A DNA stretch of 64,000 bases from Asparagopsis taxiformis (taxonomy: Eukaryota; Rhodophyta; Florideophyceae; Bonnemaisoniales; Bonnemaisoniaceae). The stretch is taken from the NCBI GenBank assembly GCA_030407315.1, contig JALQPE010001719.1, positions 124,001 to 188,000 of the forward strand, written 5' to 3'. Below the pieces are notes generated by a model that saw only the letters and a list, made by a program, of their open reading frames with translations, was not told where the DNA came from and ran no database searches. This document shows, piece after piece, positions 47,817-58,680 of the stretch; the first letter of the stretch is position 1, and every line of letters starts with the position of its first letter. The position numbers and the translations under genes were made by a program.

Positions 47817-50800
47817 ATGGACACTTCGCTCCCGTCCCCATCGACAACCCTCGTCCCATTTTCCCTTATTGTCCTTGCGAGCGTCGCATGGGTTGCAATC
47901 CTAATCCTTCTCATTCCCCGTCTCCTCGGCCGCCTTCTCTCTTTTATCACCAATCGCTGGTCTCGCAACACACACATCAAAATCTCTACCTTGTACCTCT
48001 ATCCACTTTCCGGTCGTGCTGTTGCTCACACAATCCATTACACGCTTCCAGATGCCGCGATTTCAGTCGAGGAACTCGTTTTACAGGTCCGTTGGTGGCG
48101 ACCATCCCACGACACACCACCGATTCCGCTCACACCACTCGACCCACATACACTGGATCCAGTGGCTGCTAGAGCCGAGGAGGCTCAGAGAGCCCATGAT
48201 GCACCCATTCATGCGCGTCTTCTCTACTACATAAGGCGTTGGTGGCACAGAACTGCCATTTCATCCGACCCAAAACATCCTACCCATCCGCCACCTTTAG
48301 TCTCCCTCGTTCTCGCCGGCCTTCGCGTGCGAGTTGTAAACGTACAGCGGAATCACAACCATCTAAGACGACTAATCAACCATGCCAATGGTGCTGAAAT
48401 TTCCCTTTATTCTCCGCGTGTCCAGAGAGTTGAGAAGTCTTTCTGGCATCGCTTATTTGAACTTGCCTCGCTTCGCATTACGGGCGCTGCTGTGTATTTC
48501 TGTGACATGGGTCAATCCCCTCTTGCGCGACTTATGCTCACTTCTGCAAAATTGCGTTACACATACGGTCCGCCGGGCAATCCGGACGATGTGTGTCGAA
48601 AGCGATTACGCTTGGCGATATCCGGCCTCAAACTCTCCGTAGCGTCGAAACAAGCCATTATGGATATTACAAAGGAAGTGGATGATGATATTCATTTCCC
48701 TCCACTGCCTGATAACACTGATAGGTTTACCCATCATATCGTTCGCCACGGACATCAAGGATTTGCTGATTCTTCATGGAAGAAGAATTCCTTTAAATCA
48801 GCTTCTCCCTCTCCGCAGAAAGACTCACGAGTGAGGCGAGCACTCGATAGTACGCGGCGGCATGCAAGTAGCCTTCGACACAAGCTGCGAGAAATACGCG
48901 AGGTGCAGAAGACACGGAGGAAAACTACATTGCCCTGTTCTGATATTCTGAATGCGGCAACTGCTGTGATAGACTATGTGTTCGATGAACCAGGACCCAT
49001 ACGGGCGAAAGATCAACGCAGTTCAGAAAAACCGCTAGATGATTCCGCAGAAACATCAAAGGTAGATTCCGGTGATGTGGAAGCTGGAAAGGGTCATCCT
49101 GTCAATCGCGCAACAATTTTGTTGAGAGGTTGTGCGTTCTCATATGATATTGGGGCAATCGCCGACATCGAGCGCATAATGGAAAGATTACAACCTTCTG
49201 TGTACGATCTCATGTCGTTTGCTACGCAACTTAATTCCCAAAATACATTGCGATCTCCGACTGGCATGCAAGTTGAAATCGATGCCACAGCCTCTCTTGA
49301 TGTTGGTGTAACAGGGCATGATGAACATTCTACTCCTATAATTTCAATCCCATTCGATCCACAAACTGAAACATGGAAAGGGCTTGTGGCACTTGGTGTT
49401 CGCCAGTGGCATGGTGAAGACAAGAAATCGGCTGGCAATAAATTGCCGTCGAGTTCTGTTAACATCCATGGTTCAAATGTCTCTATTCGAACAGAGATTC
49501 CATACTCCTCTGGCGCACAACAGAATACAGTCATTACTGTGACCGGAGCACAGATTGACGCAACGGGTATAGTCGATATGCCTCTGTGCAAAGCGAAGAG
49601 TATAACTTATCTGCGATCAGTCAAGTTTCCTCAGGTCTGGAATGAAGTGCATTCAGTGATCTATGATGTACTCCTGGAAGGTGCCGAGATAATGTATCTA
49701 CCTGATACGATGAGAATCATTGAAGATATCGGAGCAACCATGACGGAAAAATGCAAGAAACCTCGTGATGTGCGGTACTTTGTGCCCTTTAAGGAAACAA
49801 CAAAAATTCGCGCAGAAAACGGCTATTGCGTCTTCCTTTCATGTTCCCGCGATAATGCATGGGAAAGTATTCATGAAGGTGTGTCGGATGAGTTCGGAAA
49901 GATGAAGTTGCATGGGGACAAGTGTGAACTGGTCATCACACCAAGTGAACCAACAGAGTATAAGGCTGATGCCTATGCTTACACATGGGCTTTGTCCCTA
50001 CCTAATGTGAAAGGAAGTATTGTGTTGGACTTTCCAATGGATATAACAACAGTAGGCCAAAAATTGGATGAAACATTGGATCGCTTTCGCGTCCCAGGCC
50101 GTCGTACGTCAGAATTCGAACGATCCGCTCAAAAAATCCGAACTGGTATCATTGGGAGGCGTGTCAAAAGTCAGCTGGAAACGAGAGGAAGTTCTTCTCA
50201 TGGTGACCACTTAGTTCATGAGAAAGAAGAACGGAACGTAATTCAACTGGACATTTTGCAAGCAGATCATCTATTCCAGATTGAAGGGAACGTGACATAT
50301 CACGAACCCAAGGCTTATTTGGATACGTCTAAACCTTTACATCCGGATTCTATAAATCGAAGTGACCTGAACTTCAAAGCTTCTTCTATCACTTTCGATC
50401 TTAACCCACACCATGTTTCCCACATCTTGAATCTCGTAAGCAATTACGCTGATGGTGGGAAGCATACCATATCAACTGGGGAAAGGCATCGTTTAAATTC
50501 ATATCGAAGAAATGTTGGAAAGAAGCTTATTGAGGAGCGGCGACATCCAACGGATGTAGAATGTTTGTTGATCGGCATAGGAACCGTACCCAAACCTGGA
50601 TCTCTTGAAAGTCTCAGTGCTGTTGATGCGGTATTCTGCTTCAACCTCGAAATCGAATCCGGTTTGGCTCGGGTGCATGAGCTACCACATGCCCTTGCCC
50701 CATTCAAGAGACATGCACAGAACTCTTGTTCAGTTGATCTTGGCCAAGTTTCTGCAAACATGTTAGCCAACCGACTTGGTTCAGACCTGCACATTTCGAC

Positions 50801-53800
50801 CATTGGAAATTTGATTACAGTTTACGGAGGATGGCTTGAGGCTGCTGGAAGGAATGTTACTGACTTCAAGTACCTCAGTCCAGGGAAAATGAAACCCCCA
50901 ATTGTAACTATTGATTCCTTGAACATAAGGAAAGACAGCAAATCTAGTATCGACTATGGGCAGTATACCTCCAATCTATCTGTTGAAATTGGAAATGTGT
51001 CAGGTTGTGTACTAGACGTTATGGTCGTCAGTCTCACAAGAATCATCATAGACGCTTTCCCAGAGTCTGAAATGGAAGACCATCTCGACGCTTTGGATTT
51101 ACTTTTCCTGGACAAGACTGACTTAACAGTTTCTTCTGCAAATTTACTACTCTTGTCTTCAGCAAGTGACAGTAGTGCTGAGAGTTCAAGACAGCGAAAT
51201 AGCCATTCCTCTCTCAACACTGAAACTGCGTGTCTCAGAGGTGCTACGGAAGCGTCTGTACCAGCGCTTCTGACAGGGGTATCGCAGGTAGTGCTACCAA
51301 ACGGAATGCGTCTTTGTTCCTCAAACTATATGACGGAAACTACTGTATCTCGTACAAGGATCTTCCTTCCAGATATTTCCGTCGATGTATTTATGTCTTG
51401 GGGTGGCACTCTGACGCCGTGGGTTGATGAAGCAACAGTTCGAACGCAATTGTCTCATGCCAGCAATATCTTATCAAGCCATCATCACAATCTTCTGCAA
51501 GGTCGATCTCTTTTCCGCAAGGTGCTTGAACTTCATGACTTGAACTTGGATATATTTATGAATTCACGGCCAGCAGTATGGACTGATGATATACAACACT
51601 TGCAACAAGTTCATGTGACATCAAGGAGTCATACAGAAACAAATGATTTTCCGTATTGTTTCTTCTCTGCCAAGAGTCCCCTTCAGCATAGAGGAGGAGA
51701 ATCCAAGAGATCAGATCTTTGGATGTCTTGGTGGGACTTCTTGAAATTCGGGACGCGCACAGCTCTTGTTCGCAACTGTTTAGAGATGAATATGGCGGAT
51801 TCCGGAATAGTAGAATCTTTGTCAATTGCTGTCGTCTCGGATGTTTTCTTGTTCATTGCACCGGAATGTCTTGAAGTTGCTAATGATATTGTGCTTCGAT
51901 GTCACGAGAAGCTATTGAATCGCGATGCTGTTGCGGTACGAGGCGGGCTGAGAAACTCGTCAGACCAATCACGAACTCAAATTTCTCCTTCTGATCTTGT
52001 AGATGCATGGCGTACATTTGAGTCTTCCAAACAATCTATTCAGTTGACCAGCGTGGCCGAAGGGAATGCTGGCATTCTTGACATGATAGGATTTGAGACT
52101 AAGGCAGTTCATATCGTTCTATTGTGCCCAATTCTAATCGGCGAAAGGACTGGTCGTGTTAGCTTTCCATCGTTAGATGGTGGGATGGACGAAGTTCACC
52201 TGTCGATGCCACAGGGATTGCATACACTGCTTGTCGAACGAATACGTAGTGTTGAACCAACTGAACCATCTCAAATTCTTGCAGCGTTTCACTCTATGGA
52301 ACACAGGTCAACATTGCGTACATCTTTGTCCAGTGTAGTTGCGAAATGTAATGGCAAGGAATTGGGAAGTATTTCGGACGTCACTGTTGTTATTGGGAAG
52401 TGTATGAAGTACCATCATGTGTATTTTAAACTCACAGAACCACGCTACAAACCCCAAGAAGAAGAGCTAAGCTTGACTGGGAAAATATCTTCTATTGTGA
52501 CAGGGAAGGATGAGAAGGGATTGGATGCCTATTCAGCATTTGGTAGGACTGCTTGCATATTCATCCTTCTTTTCCGAGCTTTTGGGCTTGAAGTGTCCTC
52601 CTTGTCGGAATCCAGAAGCTCTAGAGAAACACTCCTATGCCGTGAAGTTTTCAAGCTATCAGTGGAAGAGATGAAGTCTCGGCCAACTGGTGAAATCCGC
52701 TCTGCATTTTGTGATTGGGCGAAGAAGATGAAAGAAAATGCGGTTATCTTCAACAACAAGAAATATTCGAACGTTCTTAGTGAGAGTGATGATACGCATG
52801 CAAATGTGAGAACAGATCCACATTGGCAAGACAAGAGCCAAATCCATATTACAAGTTCCATAGACTTGAGTCTTCAACAATTTTCTATTGGAATAGCAGG
52901 TGAAGAACTCATTATGCTCGATACCATAGCATGTAGGGGTGGCTCCAATTTCGGGGAGCCGGACACTTCTATCGTTGATGGCCATGTGTTGAATGCATCT
53001 GTTGGAAGCATAAATTTGTCAATAGGGGACAGCATTGCAGCTGAAACACTCCGTATGGTTTCAGAAGTTGCTCTATTCGTGAAGACAGCAACCTTTTCGA
53101 TGCCTATGCTACGGCATGAAGCGAACAAAGCACCAATTGATGCCGATACACCAATACAACCGCATAGGCTTTCCCTGAACCCCAGTGAAGTATCCCGTGT
53201 GAAGCCGATATCCCATTTTCTCCCAAACATTCATTTTCCACATCACACCAGGAGGAGAACACCATCATCCAGTTTACAACAATCGTCATTTTTCAAACTT
53301 CGAAGTCACCCGCACATGCCGCTCAAGCAAATCTTAGGACCTGATTCTTCGCGCTTTCAGAAAATAAGACGTGGAGTTTCGCTTCCGTTAGGGCACATTC
53401 CCCCAATTGGTGCAATATGGCATCGTAAGGACCACAGGGGGTCTGCGGGCTCCACTAGTCAACCCCAATCGCTTGAAGAACGGGGGCAGAGCTCGAAAAG
53501 AAGATCGAAAGATATGGAACCTCAAGTTTTCCCACCAGTGGATAGGATGCTTCAGTCCAATCCGTCGTACCATATTGGCCTTTTCGATCACTCACGTAAT
53601 ATGTATACCAGTGGAAACGTACTGGACGAAGACGACGATAGAAACTACAGATACACGGCTATTCGCACCGCTGGGGAGGTGGGGCCACCGCGGAAGAAAT
53701 CGAAGTCGAGGGTCAGGATTGTCCCTGTCATACCACCGGCATTTGCCAATGTGCATAATCAAGTTCAAAGCACTATACAAGAAGATAACCAAATGGAGGC

Positions 53801-56800
53801 GAAACTTAGCTCTGCAGGAAGTCCTAGCACCCTAACGAGCAAGCATTCAAATCGCTTAGGGAAACCACGTGTCCAAATCCGGCAACACTCGTCTGCAGAG
53901 AACCCGGAGCCCCGAAAGGAGCGGGTAGATGTACAATCTAGCAGAGCCAAGCCTGAGAAATCGATGCGTAAGAGAGCAGCTATAACACTTTTCGTGTCAT
54001 GCGGAGAAATAGTGAGCCATTATTATCGCCAGGCGGATATCGATCCAGATGGTACCCGGGGAAAGAGTAAGGCAGATATTCGCTTCTCTGTACACAGTCC
54101 ACGCCTCTCTTTTATGACATCGCCTAATGATGGTAGTCAGTCCCTGATAATGACTGCATCGTCAGCTTTACTAGAATCTATGAGTAACCCCCATTGTTTA
54201 CTCAAGGGGTCTATTGCTAGTATGAGAATGACGATGAGCTTGGCTCAAGGCGTTACACCATCTATTCTTCCAAAAATGATAACTTCAGCTCAAGTTTCCG
54301 GTTTCAAGGTAACTTTGTATGCAACCGATCTCCAATCAGTATTGAAATTCCGAGAGGAGTTCAAGCATGATCTTAAAGCAATTCTGCTCGCATCTGTTAC
54401 TACAAAGGTATCAATATCGGAAATGGCTGAAGCGACGCGATTGTCCTCACACACGCCACAGTCTGAACAGTCTCATTTTTCTACAATTGCATTCGACCTA
54501 TCATGTGAGAAAACTCTGATCAAACTTGAAGGATTCCATCCACAAGAGAAGCAGATGTGCATTTCCTACTTCTTGGATGGAATGTTTTTTTCCATTGCTG
54601 CTTCCGAAAAAGACAAAGCGGCACTGACTCTTGGATTGCGTTTATATGGTCACGGTTTATCGATCACAACTCCTCTCTGGGCATCGGACGAAACTTTTCA
54701 TTTTCCTAATCTTGACGCAAAAGGTGTGCAGTGGGCAGAAACAACTGGATTGCCAACGGTTTTGAAAGTATCAGCCGAACCATTAGTGAACTCGACATCT
54801 ATTCAAGGCCTACGCCATGTGCTTTTTACAGTTTCGGGACTCCTTGCGTTTCAGAGTGCTTCTGTTCCTGTCACTCAGGATGATGACCATATGTCAACAA
54901 CCCAAATTGGTGAGACGCTCTCTGGATCTCGAGGTTTTTCTTTACCGCCTAGTGTTCATCCGACACCAACTGGAACAACGCCTTTTACGCGTTCTTTTGC
55001 AGCTTGGGAGAGAACAAAAGGAGTACGGATGGATATCTCTACTCGACCTATGTCAATTAGTCTTGCCAGTGGGCAGGTGGTGGCTCTCTTTAATTTAGGG
55101 GCGATTACGGGTTCTTTCGAATGGAACAAACTTGTTACATCCGGTGTTCAATTGCATAGCACAGTTAATATTCCGAGAGTTTCACTGATGTATATGCGAA
55201 TGCCGTCTACAGAGTTCTCTTTTTCTGATATTCAGCCAGACGAACGTCGTGCTAGCTTATCTGTTGGTCTTGAAGGTTCTCGTATTGACCTGCTCAAGAC
55301 TCAAGAGGATTTGACTCATACGTTCACGTTCCGAATCGATGTTTTTTCTGTGTGGGGACAGGTTAGACCATGGCGTCTTATGCTTGATGCAGCAGTATGG
55401 GCAGATGAGCAAGAGTTCGTGTCCGATTTACAAGCCATCAATTATAGAGCGATGGCGGCATCAAGACAGAGACAAGCAAAAAGCCCTTCACCACTTGAAA
55501 CGGGGCCCTCTGAGCATCGAGTCATTTTAATCGGATCCAAAATTCAAGGCTTCGTTCTCGCAGTACCATTGTTGAATTCTGAAGAATATTCATCGTCTCG
55601 TTTGTCACTAACAGCAACAGAGTTACGTATTTTGATGAGACAACGATTCGACAACATTTCTAAACCGCAGAGGAATGTAATTGATATCAAGAGCCGCTTT
55701 GTTGGGATACTGTGGGATAAATCTGCTCTACTAAGCACCCACCATTCCAGGATAACAATAGGAGTGGGACAGCCTTCAGCCAACAGTTCGGCAATGTTTG
55801 GAGCCATGAAAATTGTTATGGTGGCTGGCACATGGCATATTTGTCCTCGCAAAGATGTTCTTATGGCAGTTCTCGAGGCGAAGAACAGTAGAGAGAACCG
55901 GGATATTGCGGAGAAGACCAGGGAAATCTTTGGAGCTCTTCCAGAAGTTCTCTCCAGAGCAGAGAATAGCGCCACTGGGGATTCGGCCTCTTACGACCCA
56001 GATCAAGGCCGTTTGATTGTTGAAAGTTTAGAATTCAAAATGTTGAGGACAAGCGGCTTTATCGAAGGTTTAGAGTCTGATATGTCACCGAGTCATGATA
56101 CATCTACCGATGACAATAATGCTCGCCGAAGACGCGAAAGCATTTCAAATTCCAAGTTCAGCGTGCCTGCATTTAGTGTCGCTATAGTGCGAACACCGAC
56201 AGAGGACTTTGACGTGGTAGATATCGATTTCTCTGGAAGAGATGGGGAATTCCCGAAAGACTGTCTACGCAAGACAGCAAATATATTTTCAGAGCTTTTC
56301 GGGGCAGCTAGTTTGATTCAAGAGGATCCAAACCCAGCGATACCTCAATCTAAGACGTTGCAGCAGCACCGAGTAGTTTCACGTGACTTATCAATATTGG
56401 TCCGGTTTGGAAAATCCCTGTACCAAGCTGAAGAGGAGGTGACGCCGAACTTAGATTCCAAGTTTTCCTTTTTTGCAGAGAGGTCGTCAGCACTTCTTGC
56501 ATCCTTATCGACAGAGCCAATAATTGAAGAAGATACCTCCCATACAACTGTCATCACTGGGGTTTCCCCCAAACTTACTCTAGAAATCACGCCGCTAATG
56601 AGTGGTACGAAGACACAGAGTTTACGGTTGGTTGAAGCCCGTTTCATTCATAGTCTTGGACCATCCTTTCCACCCCTTACATTGATCCATATCAAGAGAG
56701 TCACTGCTCTTGTGGAAGCAAAGACGTTACTTCTCACACAGGGAAGGCTAACTTCAGTTATGTCAGAACAGGACAAAACAATTGAGTTGAAGGTTCCAAC

Positions 56801-58271
56801 TAAAGCCGTATCTTCAAAGAAGGCGAAAGAAGGGAATCTTACAGTGATTCTGGGCAAACTTCGCAGGTACTCAGCTGAGAAGGACCCTGCTAATGTTGAG
56901 CGAAGCCAAGAGAACCGTGTTGATCCAGATCTTCGATTGCAATTGAAGTTGACATCTGGGCCTGACACACCACCGAATCAAGTGGATTTCTTCGTGGAGC
57001 GTCTCCATATGGGGCTCGTTCAATCAAAGAAGCGCGGTCCGGGGCTAGAACTAACATTCAGACTTCACTTTTCATTTCATGAAGTCTTCTTGCGAGGCCA
57101 ATGGGACCACTTAAACTGCAAGCTTCGTCTGAAAGAAAATCTGTGGTGTTGCACTGCATCTGACGTTTCCATGGAAGAAAAGCGTCTGGTGCTTGTATCT
57201 AACATTTTGAACAGATTGCAGTTTGAGATTCTCCAATACGAAAAGCACACTTTAAAGCTCGATGTAGATGCACTTGCAGCCATCTGGGCTGTACCAAAGC
57301 GTGATGTGCTGATCGAAAGCACTACGATGAGAGCTGAAGTTTCACACACTATGAAGAAAGCACTTGTCAAGCTTGCGGGCCAAATGAAGAAACTGCAGAA
57401 TGAGGTGAAGCTGCTTTTGGAGAAGGAATCCATCAAAGAAAGTCCTCGGGTTAATGCACACGGTGCAGAAAGTTTGGGCAATCCAAGTGTAGAAGACGCG
57501 CCCACTGATCTCATTGAAGCTCAGAACCAGCTGTCGCTGGTGCCTAGTGATTCCAGTGTCAAGACATTATCAGGTTTGTTGTCTACTCATTCTGTGACTG
57601 CACTTTCGTCACAGAAAAAGGACCGAAAACGGACGAAGATTTTTATCAAGGGTGATGAAACAAGCGTGACAATGAGAGGGTATCAATTTGAGGAAAGCCA
57701 GCTGAGCGCAACTATTTTGTGTACTCAGTACGCAGTTAGTTACGACCATAGCATTGAACAAGCACAAGTTTCGCGGAGCCAACAGAAACTTGATATCGAT
57801 TTTGTTTCAATGAGTATCTCTTACAATGACGACGAGAGAGGAATTCATAGCGATTTATTCAGTGTTCCGAACCCACGCTTCAGGTTGGGAATCCTTGACC
57901 GAGCGGACGCCCTCAACGTTGATTTGCAAGGGGATTTATTGGTCAAATTAGGCCAAGGGTTCTTCTACTGGCAGGAGTTTAAAACACTGGCAGAGTTGAC
58001 AATCAGGGGAATTGCTCCACCTCAGGACGGAGCAGATCAAGACGATGAATCGGTATCCTCCCAAATTGGCGCAGCATGGGAAGGGCGGGAACCACGGGTA
58101 AACGTTGAGCTGAATCCGCGTGTGGATGTTATTGGGGACTTGACGCAGGATATGTGGCAAATTTGGCAGAGGCGGCTAGGGCGATCGGATGTCATCCCTA
58201 GGCAACTGTATGAGTTCGTGATTATCCCCCTCGAGGCATTATCAGATGCGCTCTGTGATCCACTCAAATAA
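47817..58271 (+). CDS. BLTP1/Csf1/Tweek-type bridge-like lipid-transfer protein
   Basis: One uninterrupted frame encodes 3484 residues. A single membrane anchor at about 13-37 is followed by THIKISTLYLYPLSGRAV and VEELVLQVRWW, which match the start of Csf1 and BLTP1. Other Csf1-like traits are the LRVRVVNVQRNHNHLRRL segment, TGAAVYFCDMGQSPLARLML and the VRYFVPFKETTKIRAENGYC block; the remainder is beta-rich repeating-groove sequence with polar loops, including a disordered stretch near 1790-2060. Such proteins form long hydrophobic channels at ER contact sites and carry bulk phospholipid. Csf1 has about 2960 and human BLTP1 about 5000 residues. FMP27/SABRE (BLTP2) and VPS13 are alternatives, less well matched at the N-terminus. 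Confidence 0.75.
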   Translation: MDTSLPSPSTTLVPFSLIVLASVAWVAILILLIPRLLGRLLSFITNRWSRNTHIKISTLYLYPLSGRAVAHTIHYTLPDAAISVEELVLQVRWWRPSHDTPPIPLTPLDPHTLDPVAARAEEAQRAHDAPIHARLLYYIRRWWHRTAISSDPKHPTHPPPLVSLVLAGLRVRVVNVQRNHNHLRRLINHANGAEISLYSPRVQRVEKSFWHRLFELASLRITGAAVYFCDMGQSPLARLMLTSAKLRYTYGPPGNPDDVCRKRLRLAISGLKLSVASKQAIMDITKEVDDDIHFPPLPDNTDRFTHHIVRHGHQGFADSSWKKNSFKSASPSPQKDSRVRRALDSTRRHASSLRHKLREIREVQKTRRKTTLPCSDILNAATAVIDYVFDEPGPIRAKDQRSSEKPLDDSAETSKVDSGDVEAGKGHPVNRATILLRGCAFSYDIGAIADIERIMERLQPSVYDLMSFATQLNSQNTLRSPTGMQVEIDATASLDVGVTGHDEHSTPIISIPFDPQTETWKGLVALGVRQWHGEDKKSAGNKLPSSSVNIHGSNVSIRTEIPYSSGAQQNTVITVTGAQIDATGIVDMPLCKAKSITYLRSVKFPQVWNEVHSVIYDVLLEGAEIMYLPDTMRIIEDIGATMTEKCKKPRDVRYFVPFKETTKIRAENGYCVFLSCSRDNAWESIHEGVSDEFGKMKLHGDKCELVITPSEPTEYKADAYAYTWALSLPNVKGSIVLDFPMDITTVGQKLDETLDRFRVPGRRTSEFERSAQKIRTGIIGRRVKSQLETRGSSSHGDHLVHEKEERNVIQLDILQADHLFQIEGNVTYHEPKAYLDTSKPLHPDSINRSDLNFKASSITFDLNPHHVSHILNLVSNYADGGKHTISTGERHRLNSYRRNVGKKLIEERRHPTDVECLLIGIGTVPKPGSLESLSAVDAVFCFNLEIESGLARVHELPHALAPFKRHAQNSCSVDLGQVSANMLANRLGSDLHISTIGNLITVYGGWLEAAGRNVTDFKYLSPGKMKPPIVTIDSLNIRKDSKSSIDYGQYTSNLSVEIGNVSGCVLDVMVVSLTRIIIDAFPESEMEDHLDALDLLFLDKTDLTVSSANLLLLSSASDSSAESSRQRNSHSSLNTETACLRGATEASVPALLTGVSQVVLPNGMRLCSSNYMTETTVSRTRIFLPDISVDVFMSWGGTLTPWVDEATVRTQLSHASNILSSHHHNLLQGRSLFRKVLELHDLNLDIFMNSRPAVWTDDIQHLQQVHVTSRSHTETNDFPYCFFSAKSPLQHRGGESKRSDLWMSWWDFLKFGTRTALVRNCLEMNMADSGIVESLSIAVVSDVFLFIAPECLEVANDIVLRCHEKLLNRDAVAVRGGLRNSSDQSRTQISPSDLVDAWRTFESSKQSIQLTSVAEGNAGILDMIGFETKAVHIVLLCPILIGERTGRVSFPSLDGGMDEVHLSMPQGLHTLLVERIRSVEPTEPSQILAAFHSMEHRSTLRTSLSSVVAKCNGKELGSISDVTVVIGKCMKYHHVYFKLTEPRYKPQEEELSLTGKISSIVTGKDEKGLDAYSAFGRTACIFILLFRAFGLEVSSLSESRSSRETLLCREVFKLSVEEMKSRPTGEIRSAFCDWAKKMKENAVIFNNKKYSNVLSESDDTHANVRTDPHWQDKSQIHITSSIDLSLQQFSIGIAGEELIMLDTIACRGGSNFGEPDTSIVDGHVLNASVGSINLSIGDSIAAETLRMVSEVALFVKTATFSMPMLRHEANKAPIDADTPIQPHRLSLNPSEVSRVKPISHFLPNIHFPHHTRRRTPSSSLQQSSFFKLRSHPHMPLKQILGPDSSRFQKIRRGVSLPLGHIPPIGAIWHRKDHRGSAGSTSQPQSLEERGQSSKRRSKDMEPQVFPPVDRMLQSNPSYHIGLFDHSRNMYTSGNVLDEDDDRNYRYTAIRTAGEVGPPRKKSKSRVRIVPVIPPAFANVHNQVQSTIQEDNQMEAKLSSAGSPSTLTSKHSNRLGKPRVQIRQHSSAENPEPRKERVDVQSSRAKPEKSMRKRAAITLFVSCGEIVSHYYRQADIDPDGTRGKSKADIRFSVHSPRLSFMTSPNDGSQSLIMTASSALLESMSNPHCLLKGSIASMRMTMSLAQGVTPSILPKMITSAQVSGFKVTLYATDLQSVLKFREEFKHDLKAILLASVTTKVSISEMAEATRLSSHTPQSEQSHFSTIAFDLSCEKTLIKLEGFHPQEKQMCISYFLDGMFFSIAASEKDKAALTLGLRLYGHGLSITTPLWASDETFHFPNLDAKGVQWAETTGLPTVLKVSAEPLVNSTSIQGLRHVLFTVSGLLAFQSASVPVTQDDDHMSTTQIGETLSGSRGFSLPPSVHPTPTGTTPFTRSFAAWERTKGVRMDISTRPMSISLASGQVVALFNLGAITGSFEWNKLVTSGVQLHSTVNIPRVSLMYMRMPSTEFSFSDIQPDERRASLSVGLEGSRIDLLKTQEDLTHTFTFRIDVFSVWGQVRPWRLMLDAAVWADEQEFVSDLQAINYRAMAASRQRQAKSPSPLETGPSEHRVILIGSKIQGFVLAVPLLNSEEYSSSRLSLTATELRILMRQRFDNISKPQRNVIDIKSRFVGILWDKSALLSTHHSRITIGVGQPSANSSAMFGAMKIVMVAGTWHICPRKDVLMAVLEAKNSRENRDIAEKTREIFGALPEVLSRAENSATGDSASYDPDQGRLIVESLEFKMLRTSGFIEGLESDMSPSHDTSTDDNNARRRRESISNSKFSVPAFSVAIVRTPTEDFDVVDIDFSGRDGEFPKDCLRKTANIFSELFGAASLIQEDPNPAIPQSKTLQQHRVVSRDLSILVRFGKSLYQAEEEVTPNLDSKFSFFAERSSALLASLSTEPIIEEDTSHTTVITGVSPKLTLEITPLMSGTKTQSLRLVEARFIHSLGPSFPPLTLIHIKRVTALVEAKTLLLTQGRLTSVMSEQDKTIELKVPTKAVSSKKAKEGNLTVILGKLRRYSAEKDPANVERSQENRVDPDLRLQLKLTSGPDTPPNQVDFFVERLHMGLVQSKKRGPGLELTFRLHFSFHEVFLRGQWDHLNCKLRLKENLWCCTASDVSMEEKRLVLVSNILNRLQFEILQYEKHTLKLDVDALAAIWAVPKRDVLIESTTMRAEVSHTMKKALVKLAGQMKKLQNEVKLLLEKESIKESPRVNAHGAESLGNPSVEDAPTDLIEAQNQLSLVPSDSSVKTLSGLLSTHSVTALSSQKKDRKRTKIFIKGDETSVTMRGYQFEESQLSATILCTQYAVSYDHSIEQAQVSRSQQKLDIDFVSMSISYNDDERGIHSDLFSVPNPRFRLGILDRADALNVDLQGDLLVKLGQGFFYWQEFKTLAELTIRGIAPPQDGADQDDESVSSQIGAAWEGREPRVNVELNPRVDVIGDLTQDMWQIWQRRLGRSDVIPRQLYEFVIIPLEALSDALCDPLK

Positions 58272-58680
58272 TTTTTCGTGTTACTGGTGGATGGAGCGCA
58301 TAGGACAGACACTAGTATAGATTAGTTTGTATATAAAGCATATCAGTGCATCTCGATTGCACATTATTTGTTATTCCAAGAAACTGCTGAGAGCTTGTAC
58401 AAACTTGATATCGCAATCTGGGAACTTCTCCGAACACAAGTTATCCCAAAACAGACAAATGCAAAACTATCATTCGGCATGATCGATCCACTTGAGAAAC
58501 GCCGATGTTACGCTGTGTCCTGTATTCACAGCTATGGAAACCGTGTAAAACATATAACACAAGGCAGCAATGAAAGGAAATGTATTGCAAGTTAACCCTC
58601 AACGCCACACATTCAACTAAAGTCTCTTCACCAAGCTGTACACCAAATGCAAACAGCAATTAAAGCATTCATTAGAGCAA
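58272..58680. other. Region between the convergent BLTP1-like and GAR1 genes
   Basis: These 409 bp should hold the two 3' untranslated parts. I see no gene or repeat in them. Confidence 0.45.
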
